Source of the DNA: Aquirhabdus parva
GTDB taxonomy: Bacteria; Pseudomonadota; Gammaproteobacteria; Pseudomonadales; Moraxellaceae
Direction of reading: 5' to 3'
NCBI RefSeq assembly: GCF_003351745.1
Contig: NZ_CP031222.1
Span: 1,222,207 to 1,286,206, forward strand
Length of the DNA stretch: 64,000 bases
Part shown: in pieces, positions 16,298 to 26,597 of the stretch
How the letters are laid out: each line of letters begins with the position of its first letter
How positions within the stretch are numbered: position 1 is the first letter of the stretch
Program-made: the position numbers and the translations under genes
The notes under the pieces: model-generated
The model's database searches: none
Seen by the model: the letters and a program-made list of their open reading frames with translations, nothing else
Told to the model about the DNA's origin: nothing

Positions 16298-16329
16298 AGA
16301 AAAACCCCCTTGTCTTTTTGACAAGGGGG
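16297..16329 (-). terminator. Rho-independent terminator of ychF
   Basis: Perfect 10-bp stem CCCCCTTGTC/GACAAGGGGG with a 5-nt loop. The T-run (TTTTTCTTT when read on the minus strand) shows it serves ychF; it may also stop the convergent regulator transcript. Confidence 0.88.
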
Positions 16330-16362
16330 CTTAGGGCGAATCAATAAAAGATGATGCTGACT

Positions 16363-17454
16363 TTAGACATTAAAGCGGAAGTGCATCACATCACCGTCTT
16401 GCACAACATATGTTTTACCTTCTAAACGCCATTTTCCAGCTTCTTTAGCGCCAGCTTCACCTTTAAAGCCGACAAAGTCGTCATAGGCGATGACTTCGGC
16501 ACGAATAAAACCTTTTTCAAAATCGGTGTGAATAACGCCTGCAGCTTGTGGTGCAGTAGCGCCCACTTGTACAGTCCAAGCGCGTACTTCTTTAACGCCT
16601 GCTGTGAAATAAGTTTGCAGGCCAAGTAGAGAATAACCGGCACGAATAACGCGATTAAGACCCGGTTCTTCCATTCCAATCGCTTCTAAAAATTCAGCTT
16701 TTTCATCTTCATCAAGCTGTGCAATTTCCGCTTCAATTTGATTGCAAAGCGGGACCACGATTGCATTTTCTTCAGCAGCCAATTTACGTACGGCATCGAG
16801 ATGGGGGTTGTTTTCAAAACCATCTTCTGCAACGTTTGCGATATACATGGTCGGCTTCAAGGTCATGAGACCCATACCACGTACAACTTTACGTTCATCA
16901 TCGGATAGATCTGCTGCACGAGCAGGACGACCCTCATTTAAAACAGGTTCAATTTTCTCTAAAACTGCTTTCATGGCGATTGCGTCTTTATCACCACCTT
17001 TAGCTGATTTAGTCGCGCGCAAAATTGCTTTTGCCACAGCATCCAAGTCTGCAAGTGCCAGTTCAGTATTGATGGTGGCAATATCATCTAAGGGATCGAC
17101 TTTTCCGGCGACGTGAATGACATTGTCATCGTCAAAGCAGCGCACGACGTGTGCAATCGCATCTGTTTCACGGATGTTGGCGAGGAATTGGTTTCCCAAA
17201 CCTTCACCTTTACTTGCGCCAGCGACTAAACCTGCGATATCAACAAACTCCATCGTGGTTGGCATCACACGTTCAGGTTTGACGATAGCAGCTAATGCAT
17301 CTTGGCGTGGATCAGGCACAGGAACGATACCGGTATTCGGCTCAATAGTGCAAAATGGGAAGTTTTCAGCGGCGATGGCTGCTTTAGTTAATGCATTGAA
17401 TAGTGTAGATTTACCGACGTTTGGCAAGCCAACGATGCCGCAATTAAAACCCAT
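16363..17454 (-). CDS. ychF: Ribosome-associated ATPase YchF (Obg/OLA1 family)
   Basis: 363 residues, the normal family length. The N-terminus [20 protein letters not shown] contains the P-loop; [17 protein letters not shown] is the switch region with the G3 motif; NQIEAE replaces the NKxD guanine motif, which is why the family prefers ATP. A coiled-coil insert (about 130-200) and the C-terminal TGS domain (about 280-363, ending VMHFRFNV) complete it. It binds ribosomes and takes part in stress-related translation control. It lies alone between a plus-strand regulator and a plus-strand GST gene; a strong terminator follows. Confidence 0.97.
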   Translation of the reverse strand: MGFNCGIVGLPNVGKSTLFNALTKAAIAAENFPFCTIEPNTGIVPVPDPRQDALAAIVKPERVMPTTMEFVDIAGLVAGASKGEGLGNQFLANIRETDAIAHVVRCFDDDNVIHVAGKVDPLDDIATINTELALADLDAVAKAILRATKSAKGGDKDAIAMKAVLEKIEPVLNEGRPARAADLSDDERKVVRGMGLMTLKPTMYIANVAEDGFENNPHLDAVRKLAAEENAIVVPLCNQIEAEIAQLDEDEKAEFLEAIGMEEPGLNRVIRAGYSLLGLQTYFTAGVKEVRAWTVQVGATAPQAAGVIHTDFEKGFIRAEVIAYDDFVGFKGEAGAKEAGKWRLEGKTYVVQDGDVMHFRFNV

Positions 17455-17737
17455 GTTAATGATCCTGATGATGGTGTCAGACGCGCCTATAGCGATGCAT
17501 CTAGTATAAAGTTGCCAATCCGTATAGGCTTGCGCAAGCAGTACTTTGCACTGACTATTTTGTGCACGTGATTGAAAAAATGCCCAGAGTAGTGGGTATA
17601 TGTTTGTTTAAATGAATATGAAATTGGCGCGTATTATACACCAAACTCTGTGTGCTATTGTTCAACATCTTGAGCAGTATCATTTTAAGCTGTGATTTTT
17701 AAGCATTATCTTTTTGTTTCTTTGAGGGCTTTTAGCC

Positions 17738-18511
17738 ATGCGGACTTTGTATCAGTTTCCTTTGTCTCATTATTGTGAAAAAGCACGCTGGTTGTTGGAT
17801 TATAAAGAACTCGACTATGTCGCCAGAAACATGATTCCGGGACCCCATCGCCTATCGACGCGTTGGCATGCCAGCAGTGACACCTTACCGATGCTGCATG
17901 ATGATAACGTATGGATTGCGGACTCTAGCGAGATTGCGCTATATCTTGATGGTGTGTATGCGGAGAAACCTTTAATTAGTAGTGATCCCAAAGAGCGTAC
18001 GTCTACAATTAAGCTTGATAAAAAAGCGACTGAGCTTGGTTATCATGTCAGACGCTGGATGTTTTTATATCTGCTTGAAGAGCCACACACCATAGATATC
18101 GTCATCGGTGAAAAAGGTCTGATGCGCACCTTTAGACCAATTTCTGCATTCATGCTCAAACAAGGCATGCGTCAACTTTATAAAATTAACCCAGAGAAAG
18201 CTGAGCAATCTAAACAAAAACTAAGTCAACTGATCAATGAAATTGAAGCCGCTTTGCTTGCGAATGGTGCTGATGGCAAGCAAGGATATTTAGTTGGTAA
18301 GACTTTTAGTTTGGCAGATATTGCTGTGTGCGCGATGGCCGCGCCGATATTTGGTCCTGTTGGCACACCTTGGGTTCCGCCCAGTCATATTATTCCACCG
18401 GAGCCTCTTGCTGTATATCAAGCCGAGCTTTTAGCACGACCATTTGGGCAGTACGTAACCCGAATCTATGCACATGAGCGTAAGGCAAGAGTAGATTGGC
18501 GCGGGCAGTGA
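17738..18511 (+). CDS. Glutathione S-transferase family protein
   Basis: 257 residues. The thioredoxin-fold N-terminal domain begins YQFPLSHYCEKARWLLD; SHYCEKA is the active-site region with a Ser/Cys pair, and DSSEIALYLD is the glutathione gamma-glutamyl binding motif. The C-terminal helical domain (about 95-240) contains GKTFSLADIAVCAM with the conserved Asp of the family's N-capping box. The likely role is glutathione conjugation or thiol-disulfide exchange in the cytoplasm; the substrate cannot be told. The ATG has GAGGG upstream. It stands alone, convergent with yebC. Confidence 0.85.
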   Translation: MRTLYQFPLSHYCEKARWLLDYKELDYVARNMIPGPHRLSTRWHASSDTLPMLHDDNVWIADSSEIALYLDGVYAEKPLISSDPKERTSTIKLDKKATELGYHVRRWMFLYLLEEPHTIDIVIGEKGLMRTFRPISAFMLKQGMRQLYKINPEKAEQSKQKLSQLINEIEAALLANGADGKQGYLVGKTFSLADIAVCAMAAPIFGPVGTPWVPPSHIIPPEPLAVYQAELLARPFGQYVTRIYAHERKARVDWRGQ

Positions 18512-18526
18512 TTTAGAGTTTTAAGA

Positions 18527-18561
18527 TATCTCTAACGCTTAAAGGTAAAGCGTTAGAGATA
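18527..18561. terminator. Bidirectional terminator between the GST gene and yebC
   Basis: A perfect 14-bp stem (18527-18540 with 18548-18561) and a 7-nt loop lie between convergent genes. No long T-run on either side, but the length and position argue for termination. Confidence 0.7.
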
Positions 18562-18574
18562 AGATATAGACTTC

Positions 18575-19324
18575 TTACTTATTCAATTCCGCCATTACCG
18601 CATCAGAGAAGTTGGCATTGGTATACACATCTTGTACATCATCCAAGTCTTCAAGCATATCAATCATTTTTAAGATTTTTTGTGCTTGTTCAACATCGGT
18701 GATATCGGCCTGAGTTGATGGGTGCATTGTCACTTCAGCGTTATCTGATTTTAAACCTGCTGCCGCGAGCGCGTCCTGAATTTCACCAAAGGCTTCGGGC
18801 GTTGTGATTACAGTGATGCTGTCGGCATCGGTCTCGACATCATCAGCACCCGCATCCAATGCAATTTCAACGATCTTGTCTTCAAGTGAGACATCGTCAA
18901 AGCGAATTTCACCGCGTTGGGTAAACAGGTAAGCAACCGATCCAGTCGTGCCTAAGTTGCCACCTGTTTTACTAAATGCATGGCGTACTTCGGGAACGGT
19001 ACGATTGATGTTGTCTGTCATGGTGTTCACGAGAACTGCAACACCGCCAACACCATAGCCTTCATAGCTAATTTCTTTCAGGTCATCACTCTCGGTGTTT
19101 CCTGCACCCCGTTGAATCGCGCGGTTGATGGTGTCACGGGTCATGTTTACAGACAGTGCTTTTTCAACGACGGCACGCAGTTTTGGATTTTTTGCAGGAT
19201 CTGCATCACCTTGCTTTGCAGCACTGACCAGTTCGCGGATATATTTGGTAAATACTTTGCCTCTTGATGCGTCTTGGCGCGCTTTACGATGCTTAATATT
19301 GGCCCATTTGGAATGTCCAGCCAT
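18575..19324 (-). CDS. yebC: YebC/PmpR family protein
   Basis: 249 residues, matching the family. It starts [18 protein letters not shown], the hallmark N-terminus, and contains [17 protein letters not shown] and the acidic C-terminal domain [15 protein letters not shown]. Such proteins were described as transcription factors, and more recently some family members have been linked to relief of ribosome stalling, so the exact role in this organism is open. A ribosome-binding site (AGGAGCTCTCCACC) precedes the ATG on the minus strand. It is followed by the strong hairpin at 18527. Confidence 0.95.
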   Translation of the reverse strand: MAGHSKWANIKHRKARQDASRGKVFTKYIRELVSAAKQGDADPAKNPKLRAVVEKALSVNMTRDTINRAIQRGAGNTESDDLKEISYEGYGVGGVAVLVNTMTDNINRTVPEVRHAFSKTGGNLGTTGSVAYLFTQRGEIRFDDVSLEDKIVEIALDAGADDVETDADSITVITTPEAFGEIQDALAAAGLKSDNAEVTMHPSTQADITDVEQAQKILKMIDMLEDLDDVQDVYTNANFSDAVMAELNK

Positions 19325-19531
19325 GGTGGAGAGCTCCTAAGAAGTGTAACGAACGTCAGAAGACTGATGTTCTGAATTGTTTCGCAATTGATTGGGTCAA
19401 ATGTGATTGCCAAGGCTTATGTAGACAATCACAGACTCGAAAATGGCGCAAATATTAGCAGATTCGGGTGGTTTTGATAAGGCATCAACAGTGAAGTGTT
19501 AACCATCGATCCAGATCAATCATGCTCCCGA

Positions 19532-20062
19532 CTACCAGCGATATTTTCCCCAGTTTTCAGGATTCGCCCAATAGCGTGAGTTAAGCCAGTCTGGCGTTTG
19601 TTTATATTCTAATATGTTGAATTGCCAGAGTTCCCAGCCTTCGATTTGTTCGATTTGGCTAAAACCCAATGCGCGCAGTCCTGCAGACTGATCCCCAAAA
19701 GCTACGACTAGCACACGTCTGGCTAGTAAGTCGCGTAAATGAGTAAGTCCATGGGTGATGACATGCGTTGCAGTGGTGTGCGGGGAGTTGGCAAGGGTTG
19801 AGTTAGGCACAAGTTTTGTGAAGGTATTTTCATCTAAGTAAGCTTGGTCCAGCACAATGACGGCTAGGTCAAAGCGTTGCTGAAAGGGCAGGCTGGTCAG
19901 CAGCCAGAGCTCTTGTTGTTGCCATTCTCCAGGCCATCCTGCGCTCCATTCTTTCAGTGATGCCAGTTCACGAGAGATCAGTAGTCCATGTTCAATGGGT
20001 TTTTCCTCAGCCAAGCGATGAATCAGTGGCAAAATCTGAGGAGGCAATTGAGATGAGGGCAT
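19532..20062 (-). CDS. Conserved hypothetical protein, DUF6231-like
   Basis: About 176 residues from the ATG at 20062, which has AAGGA nine bases upstream; the ATG at 20089 lacks a ribosome-binding site. There is no signal peptide or membrane helix. A Rossmann-like pattern is visible: FDLAVIVLDQAYLDE, LRDLLARRVLVVAFGD and LRALGFSQIEQIEGWELWQFNI. The C-terminus is rich in Trp and Tyr. It resembles a small conserved protein of Acinetobacter and Pseudomonas relatives that I recall as DUF6231. The cofactor-binding glycine motif of true methyltransferases is absent. No function can be given. Confidence 0.65.
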   Translation of the reverse strand: MPSSQLPPQILPLIHRLAEEKPIEHGLLISRELASLKEWSAGWPGEWQQQELWLLTSLPFQQRFDLAVIVLDQAYLDENTFTKLVPNSTLANSPHTTATHVITHGLTHLRDLLARRVLVVAFGDQSAGLRALGFSQIEQIEGWELWQFNILEYKQTPDWLNSRYWANPENWGKYRW

Positions 20063-20379
20063 TGGGCTAAATCCTTTTGCGGGTGGCATGTTTTATTATG
20101 ATGGCTTGCGAAGTAATCATTGATGCATTTAATGACGATACATCAAGTACCGCAGCAATCTTTGTCTATAATAACGCACTCAATCTCATTGCAATGCACT
20201 GATCATCAAGATTAAGCCATTTTATTCAGTGGCGATTTGGTTAATGGCAGGTAAATCACTATTAAAATAGAGAAATCCGCCCTCATTATTTGATCACCGA
20301 ATCAAAAAACGCAATTAAACAATGCGACTGATTTGCAAAATATTCTCGATGCAATAAAGCAGCACAATAGGAACAAGTT

Positions 20380-21231
20380 ATGGAATACGAAGGCATTTGC
20401 CATAAAATGCGCACAGCATTAGGTGAGACCGTTGAAACAGATCGTGGCACGCTGGCTGCAAGCGTTGAGTATCATTTGGTCTTGGGTTCATTTGATTGTC
20501 CTTTGACCTCAAGCATTGGTCAGGAGATCGAGCTTGAGTGGACCGGTCGGATTTTCTGTTTGTCCTGTGGAACCAAAACACCAAAGTCTTATTCGCAAGG
20601 ACATTGCTATAAGTGCTTAATCAGCAAAGCATCATGCGATATGTGCATGATGAAGCCTGAGACTTGTCATTTCCATTTGGGAACATGCCGAGAACCCGAT
20701 TGGGCTTTAGATGTCTGCTTTCAGCCCCATATTGTTTATCTCGCAAATTCATCTGCACCCAAGGTTGGCATTACGCGGATTACCCAGATGCCTACGCGCT
20801 GGCTTGATCAAGGGGCTACACAAGCTTTACCGATTATGCAGGTGAATAGTCGTAAACTTTCAGGCCTCGTTGAGGTTTTACTTGCGCAAGATATCGCGGA
20901 TAAGACAGATTGGAGAGCTTTGCTCAAAGGTGCAGCAGACCCTATTGATTTAATCGCTATCCGGGATCAATTGATCGAAAAACATCGCGTAGAACTCGAT
21001 CAATTGCAGCAAGAATCACCACACGAGCTTGTCATGCTTTCTGATGAGCGCATTCGTGAGTTCTCTTATCCGGTAAGCCATTACCCGGCTAAAGTGACGG
21101 CGCATAATTTTGATAAGAAACCTGTGATTCATGGCAAGCTTAACGGCATTAAAGGTCAGTATTTGTTACTGGATACTGGCGTATTGAATTTGCGCAAGTT
21201 CGGTGGTTACGAGTTAAAAGTGCGCGTTTAA
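20380..21231 (+). CDS. DUF2797 zinc-ribbon protein
   Basis: 283 residues. It matches the DUF2797 family: a beta-rich N-terminal part (about 1-60), a Cys cluster (CLSCGTKTPKSYSQGHCYKC, then CDMCMMKPETCHFHLGTC) that must bind one or two zinc ions, and a GIY-YIG-like second half starting HIVYLANSSAPKVGITR. The first cluster has two CxxC pairs and the second adds Cys and His. The molecular role is unknown; the combination of zinc ribbon and GIY-YIG-like fold points to nucleic acid or ribosome interaction. The ATG has AGGAA upstream. pepN follows 55 bp later and may be cotranscribed. Confidence 0.88.
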   Translation: MEYEGICHKMRTALGETVETDRGTLAASVEYHLVLGSFDCPLTSSIGQEIELEWTGRIFCLSCGTKTPKSYSQGHCYKCLISKASCDMCMMKPETCHFHLGTCREPDWALDVCFQPHIVYLANSSAPKVGITRITQMPTRWLDQGATQALPIMQVNSRKLSGLVEVLLAQDIADKTDWRALLKGAADPIDLIAIRDQLIEKHRVELDQLQQESPHELVMLSDERIREFSYPVSHYPAKVTAHNFDKKPVIHGKLNGIKGQYLLLDTGVLNLRKFGGYELKVRV

Positions 21232-21286
21232 TCGGGCATTATTGCTTTATTACATTGTGAAAAATCATTTAACGAATTAGGAACTA

Positions 21287-23893
21287 ATGAACATGAATAT
21301 TGCCGTCAATCCCGATGATCATGCGGTACATCCGACTATTTATCTTAAGGATTATCAGCCGCCTGTATTTGGTGTGAGCACGATTGATTTGGATATTCGT
21401 ATTCATGAAACCGAGACACTTGTGGTTAGTACATTGGAAATGCAGCGTTTGCATGCTGGTGAGCTTGTGCTACTGGGCCGTGATTTAGAGCTGCTCAATG
21501 TACAGTTAAACGGCTCAGATTTAGCACCTAGCAGCTATAGTTTGGATAAAGAAACGCTCACGATTTTGAATGCTCCAGATCAATGCACAGTCAAAACCGA
21601 AGTTCGCATTCATCCTGAAAATAATACGCAACTCGAGGGGCTATACAAATCTGGTGGTATGTATTGCACACAAAATGAGCCTGAAGGTTTTCGTAAAATC
21701 ACGTTTTTCCCTGATCGTCCGGATGTATTAGCTGTTTATACCACACGTCTTGAAGCCGATAATCAATATCCAACGTTGTTGGCCAATGGCAATCTGATCG
21801 AAGCAGGTCAAGTCGGTGGGGATCGTCACTATACGATCTGGCAGGACCCGACTAAAAAGCCGAGTTATTTATTTGCGTGTGTCGCGGGCGATCTTGCTGT
21901 ACTCAAAGATAGCTTCACTACGATGGAAGGCAAGCCTGTTGCACTTGAGATTTATACCGAAGAAAAAGACATTGAAAAATGTCATGTCGCGATGCAGGCG
22001 CTGAAAGATTCCATGCTGTGGGATGAGGAGCATTATGGCCGTGCCTATGATCTCGATAATTATATGATCGTGGCAGTAAGTCAGTTCAACATGGGTGCAA
22101 TGGAGAATAAGGGTTTAAATATCTTCAATACGTCTTGCGTATTATCCAGTCCAGAGACGTCAACGGATGCCTCGAATTTCTATGTGAAGTCGACGATTGC
22201 CCATGAATACTTTCACAATTGGACCGGTAATCGTATTACTTGTCGGGATTGGTTCCAATTGTGTCTGAAAGAGGGTTTCACGGTATTTCGTGATCAGAGT
22301 TTCTCTGATACGTTGCAGTCACCTGCTGTTCAGCGTATTGATGATGTCTCAAGCTTAAAATCAGCCCAATTTGCAGAAGATGCAGGCCCGCTATCTCATC
22401 CACCGCGTCCTGATCATTTTGTGGAAATCAATAATTTCTATACCGCCACGGTATACGATAAAGGTGCCGAAATTGTCCGTATGATGGCGACATTGCTTGG
22501 CGAAGAAAATTTCCGTTTAGGGACTGATGAGTACTTCCGTCGTCATGATGGTGAAGCGGTCACGGTTGAGGATTTGATTGGTAGTCTGAGTGATGGGTCG
22601 GGTACTGACTTATGGAACTTCTTGCCTTGGTATAGCCAACCTGGCACGCCAGTTGTGACTGGACAGGGTATTTATGATGCCGAGACACGTCGCTACACGT
22701 TGACTTTGTCACAGAGTATTCCAAAGAAACCCAACTATCCAGCACCACAGCCATTACCCATTCCGGTCAAGATCGCATTGTTTAATCAACAAACAGGTCA
22801 ACCGTTGTTGCTTGATGCACAAGGGGAAACAGAAACAGTTTTAATGCTGAATCAGAGTAAACAGGTTTTTGTATTTGAGCATATCTCAAGCCAACCGATT
22901 GTTTCGTTATTGCGGGATTTCTCAGCGCCTGTCTTGCTTAATTTTGATTATCAAGATCAAGAGTTGGCTTTCCTGATGCAGTATGAGACCAATGGTTTTA
23001 ATCAGTGGCAGGCCGCACAGCAGCTTCTTGAACGTATTTTATTGCAAGGGCATGATGCGAGTGCGTATCTAGAAGCGTTACTTGTAACGCTGCCAAAAGT
23101 CGCCAGTGTCGATCCTCTATTGGCTTCACGTTTACTGGATATTCCGACTGAAACCTTCATTGCCAGTCGCATTGACAGCAATTATGACCCAGTCGCGGTT
23201 CGTTCTACCCGTGAAACGTTGATGAATGCGATTGCAGCCGAACTCAAAGATTTTTGGTCTGCATCATATGCAGCATTGCCTATCGTGCCTTATGCGGATA
23301 CCAGTGAAGCTATGGGGCAGCGCGCACTGCGCAATGCGGTTCTTGCCTTTGCTAGCCGTGCAGGTGTTGCAGATGCATTGACTCATGCCAGTCAGCAGTA
23401 TGATGCCGCGGTATGTATGACTGAACGTTTGGGCGCATTGCGTCAACTGGTTAATTATGATGCTGTCGATCATGACGCTAAACTTGCAGATTTTTATCAG
23501 CGCTTTGAGAATGAAGCCTTAGCCATCGACTTGTGGTTTGGTTTGCAGGCCAGTAAGCCTAATGCAACGATCGGTGAAATTACGCGCTTGAGTCAGCATC
23601 CTCAGTTTGATCTTAATACGCCAAATCGTGTGCGTTCGATTACAGGTAATTTTGCCACCAACCCAGTCGCAGTCTGGACAACCGAAGGAGCACAATTTTA
23701 TGTGAATCTAGCGAAGACCTTAGATGCGAAGAATCCGATTTTAGGTTCCCGTATTCTACAAGTCTTATCACGTTGGTATACACTCAAAGAGCCACTGCGT
23801 ACCCAAGTGAAAGCTGTGATTGATGGCTTACAAGGTCAAGTGACGTCGAGCAGCGTCGTCGAGACTTTGGCAAATTTGCAGAAGGCGGGGTGA
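21287..23893 (+). CDS. pepN: Aminopeptidase N (M1 metallopeptidase)
   Basis: 868 residues, the usual length. The exopeptidase signature MGAMENKG (N-terminal amine recognition) is followed by the zinc site HEYFHNW with the second Glu in LKEGFTVFRD. The N-terminal beta domain (about 1-190), catalytic domain (190-440), small beta domain (440-540) and helical C-terminal domain are all recognisable. It is cytoplasmic and removes N-terminal residues from peptides in protein turnover. Two in-frame ATG codons (21287 and 21293) share the ribosome-binding site TAGGAAC; the first is used. A GNRA-loop terminator follows. Confidence 0.97.
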   Translation: MNMNIAVNPDDHAVHPTIYLKDYQPPVFGVSTIDLDIRIHETETLVVSTLEMQRLHAGELVLLGRDLELLNVQLNGSDLAPSSYSLDKETLTILNAPDQCTVKTEVRIHPENNTQLEGLYKSGGMYCTQNEPEGFRKITFFPDRPDVLAVYTTRLEADNQYPTLLANGNLIEAGQVGGDRHYTIWQDPTKKPSYLFACVAGDLAVLKDSFTTMEGKPVALEIYTEEKDIEKCHVAMQALKDSMLWDEEHYGRAYDLDNYMIVAVSQFNMGAMENKGLNIFNTSCVLSSPETSTDASNFYVKSTIAHEYFHNWTGNRITCRDWFQLCLKEGFTVFRDQSFSDTLQSPAVQRIDDVSSLKSAQFAEDAGPLSHPPRPDHFVEINNFYTATVYDKGAEIVRMMATLLGEENFRLGTDEYFRRHDGEAVTVEDLIGSLSDGSGTDLWNFLPWYSQPGTPVVTGQGIYDAETRRYTLTLSQSIPKKPNYPAPQPLPIPVKIALFNQQTGQPLLLDAQGETETVLMLNQSKQVFVFEHISSQPIVSLLRDFSAPVLLNFDYQDQELAFLMQYETNGFNQWQAAQQLLERILLQGHDASAYLEALLVTLPKVASVDPLLASRLLDIPTETFIASRIDSNYDPVAVRSTRETLMNAIAAELKDFWSASYAALPIVPYADTSEAMGQRALRNAVLAFASRAGVADALTHASQQYDAAVCMTERLGALRQLVNYDAVDHDAKLADFYQRFENEALAIDLWFGLQASKPNATIGEITRLSQHPQFDLNTPNRVRSITGNFATNPVAVWTTEGAQFYVNLAKTLDAKNPILGSRILQVLSRWYTLKEPLRTQVKAVIDGLQGQVTSSSVVETLANLQKAG

Positions 23894-23900
23894 TTTATTG

Positions 23901-23938
23901 AGGGATGGCGGAAACGTCATCCCTGCTGATTTCTTTTG
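23901..23938. terminator. Bidirectional terminator between pepN and the DUF445 gene
   Basis: Stem AGGGATGGCG/CGTCATCCCT (one G-T pair) capped by a GAAA tetraloop, then GCTGATTTCTTTTG. It sits between convergent genes. Confidence 0.8.
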
Positions 23939-23947
23939 AAAGATGCT

Positions 23948-25255
23948 TTAGCCAATCCCCTCAATCGCAAACCGCACCAACCCCAAAATAATCCCAATCA
24001 TAAAACCGACTACGACACCGTTGACACGGATCATGTGCAAGTCGCCACCCACTTCGGATTCAATTTTACCAATCATATCGCGCGTATCCCAGTTGTGGAT
24101 TTGCTCGCTGATATATTGAATCACCGTATCTGCATAGCGATTGGCTGCATATTCGGCGAACTGGGCAATTTCATGGTTTAAGGCTTGGCGTACGGCAATA
24201 TCGGAAGCGAGTTGATTGCCAATCCGCATCATCAAGCCTTGCAGACTACGGCTGATTGCGGATTGCTCAGATTGTAGATCTTCGATGATGCCTTGCATGA
24301 TGCTTTCATAGATGTGAAAACCAAAAGCAACCACGGTTGGCGATTGCACGAGGCTTTGTTTGAACGCCTCTAGTTTTTGAGATTCTTCAGAGTTATCATC
24401 TTCAAGTGCAGTCATCCACTGGGCGATGGAGTGATTAAGCATCAAATGGATATGGTGATCCGGCTGCGTATTGAGATCACGAACTGTGCGGAGTACGCCC
24501 CAAACCACATTGCGCTTTACATCAAAACCGAGAATAGTTGCACCACGGGACAGGTGTCCGAACACCCCAGTTTCATCCAATATTTTTTGAATAATCTCTT
24601 CAGCATACTCTGGATTATTATGAATCCAGTTATCGACGCTATTTAAAATTAAACTGATTACATCTTGATGGATTTTATTATCAAACACAGCTTTCATCGT
24701 GCGCGCAACGGCTTGATTGATAGGGGTCTCACTCAGCCATTGAACGGAGCTTTGTTTGATAAATTGATTAATCGTTTCGTTCTGAGCAATCTTGAGGAAA
24801 CGCGGAACCAGACGTTTAAGTTCTTCAGAGAGCATCTTGGCATTTGCTGGTTCTGCGAGCCAATTTGCGACGTAGAGCGACATATCAATTGCTTCGAGCT
24901 TATTGCGAACGATCTGGGGGGCCAGAAAGTTTTCTTGAACAAAGCGTCCCATTGATTCCGCAATCCGTGCTTTATTCCGCGGAATAATCTCGGTGTGTTC
25001 ACGAATGAATTTGGGTACCCAGATATGCTTAAAGGGGTCACGAAAGAGAACAGTGATGGCATACCAGTCTGCCAAGCCTCCAACCACGCCAGCCTCTGCC
25101 CCTAAGGTGAGAATATGAATAACACCATTATATTGTGGGAAAAAGCGACTGGAGAAGAGTAGAACCAACCAGATTACAACCATCGTTACAAGTAACACTG
25201 TTGCAATTCTTTTATTACGGGATAAGTTGAGTTCTGGACTTAGCAGTGAGTTCAA
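23948..25255 (-). CDS. DUF445 family inner membrane protein
   Basis: 435 residues. A first membrane helix at about 18-36 (VLLVTMVVIWLVLLF) and a second near 47-70 containing the family phrase GAEAGVVGGLADWYAITVLFRDP are followed by PHNK-like FIREHTEIIPRNKARIAESMG. A long, mostly helical cytoplasmic or periplasmic middle comes next, and a last helix (RVNGVVVGFMIGIILGLV) ends the protein. This is the complete DUF445 arrangement (E. coli YjiN type). The biochemical role is unknown. It lies 109 bp from the next gene upstream and is convergent with pepN. Confidence 0.9.
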   Translation of the reverse strand: MNSLLSPELNLSRNKRIATVLLVTMVVIWLVLLFSSRFFPQYNGVIHILTLGAEAGVVGGLADWYAITVLFRDPFKHIWVPKFIREHTEIIPRNKARIAESMGRFVQENFLAPQIVRNKLEAIDMSLYVANWLAEPANAKMLSEELKRLVPRFLKIAQNETINQFIKQSSVQWLSETPINQAVARTMKAVFDNKIHQDVISLILNSVDNWIHNNPEYAEEIIQKILDETGVFGHLSRGATILGFDVKRNVVWGVLRTVRDLNTQPDHHIHLMLNHSIAQWMTALEDDNSEESQKLEAFKQSLVQSPTVVAFGFHIYESIMQGIIEDLQSEQSAISRSLQGLMMRIGNQLASDIAVRQALNHEIAQFAEYAANRYADTVIQYISEQIHNWDTRDMIGKIESEVGGDLHMIRVNGVVVGFMIGIILGLVRFAIEGIG

Positions 25256-25322
25256 AAAGTGCTCTCCATGAATCAGTATTGCTTAAAATATTGAAGTTAT
25301 TATCAGTATTGATTGTATCAGT

Positions 25323-25350
25323 CGGCTTATTTCATCATGACAATAAGCCG
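25323..25350 (-). terminator. Hairpin after the transaldolase gene
   Basis: CGGCTTATT/AATAAGCCG, a perfect 9-bp stem with a 10-nt loop, 14 bases after the tal stop codon. It lacks a T-run, so it may be a weak or factor-assisted terminator. Confidence 0.5.
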
Positions 25351-25364
25351 AAGTCATTGGCAGA

Positions 25365-26360
25365 TTAGCGGTGAATATCAGGAATTCCAGCCATTTGACG
25401 AAGTTGACTCGTCAGTTGTTCTCGGGCTTTAACAAAGCCTCCGATACCACCTTGGAGTAACTCAAAAGCCATGAGGTTGTCGTTGTGCATTTTTTCAAAG
25501 ACTTCTTGGGTCATATCAATCGACGCAATCGGCGGTTGCTTTGCATTTTCAATAGAAAGCTGTTGAGTGAGGACGCCGGTTTCTTCCGAGAGCTCAGCAA
25601 GTAAAGCCGGGGCAATGGTCAATAGATCACAACCTGCCAGAGCAGTCACCTGAGCGATGCTCCGGAAACTCGCACCCATGACTTCGGTTTTGTGACCATG
25701 CTGTTTGAAGTATGCATAAATTTCTCGTACTGAGAGCACACCTGGATCAAGTTCGATTGGATAGCTGTCTTTGCCATCATGCTTCTTGTACCAATCTAAA
25801 ATTCGACCAACAAAAGGCGAAATGAGCGTGATTCCCGCATCAGCACACGCAATGGCTTGATGTAGGCCAAAGATCAGGGTCAAATTACAATGAATGCCTT
25901 CTAGCTCAAGAGCCCGTGCAGCCTGAATACCTTCCCAAGTTGCAGCAATCTTGATAAGCACTCGTGATTTATCAATACCTGCTTGTGCATACAGGTCAAT
26001 GAGTTCGTGTGCTTTGGCAATGGTTTCTGCGGTGTCGTAGGATAGGCGAGCATCGACTTCTGTAGATACGCGGCCTTTGATGAGTTTGAGGATTTCGATG
26101 CCTAAGCGTACCGTAAGTAAATCGATGGCACGATCCACCAAGGCATCCGCGGCTAAGCCTTCCGCGCGCGCATCATGAAGCGCTTCTTCGATGAGTGGTA
26201 AGCTTGAGGGTAATGATGCTGCAGCCGTAATTAATGAAGGATTCGTTGTAGCATCGATAGGACGAAACCGCTCAATTGCACCGATATCACCCGTGTCAGC
26301 GACGACGGTAGTCATGCTTTGCAGTTGAGATAAAAGTGTCTGTGTCGTGTTGTTTGTCAT
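25365..26360 (-). CDS. tal: Transaldolase
   Basis: 331 residues. FRPIDATTNPSLITAA is the substrate-phosphate region, and the Schiff-base Lys is in VLIKIAATWEGIQAARALE; NLTLIFGLHQAIACADAGITLISPFVGRI completes the barrel active site, with HGHKTEVMGASFRS near the end. This is a class I (TalB-like) enzyme transferring a dihydroxyacetone unit between sugar phosphates of the non-oxidative pentose phosphate pathway. It is divergent from pheA; the shared erythrose 4-phosphate link with aromatic synthesis is interesting but may be chance. Confidence 0.96.
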   Translation of the reverse strand: MTNNTTQTLLSQLQSMTTVVADTGDIGAIERFRPIDATTNPSLITAAASLPSSLPLIEEALHDARAEGLAADALVDRAIDLLTVRLGIEILKLIKGRVSTEVDARLSYDTAETIAKAHELIDLYAQAGIDKSRVLIKIAATWEGIQAARALELEGIHCNLTLIFGLHQAIACADAGITLISPFVGRILDWYKKHDGKDSYPIELDPGVLSVREIYAYFKQHGHKTEVMGASFRSIAQVTALAGCDLLTIAPALLAELSEETGVLTQQLSIENAKQPPIASIDMTQEVFEKMHNDNLMAFELLQGGIGGFVKAREQLTSQLRQMAGIPDIHR

Positions 26361-26597
26361 ATGAGTTCACTCTGAGTTCTATTAGGCAATACTATTTGTT
26401 CGATTTTAGACAGGTTTGATGATGTTTTGACAGGGCTGTGCCTGCCGTTTAGTGGTTTTTTTGCTACACTAAGAGTTCTGTGCATCTTTGAGATCAACAG
26501 GATCATTATTTATTTTGATCAATCGTCATCGTATTCCAAAGCCGTGCAATGTATCACTTCCATGAATTATTCTTGATTAGACAAGGAAACAACGCTG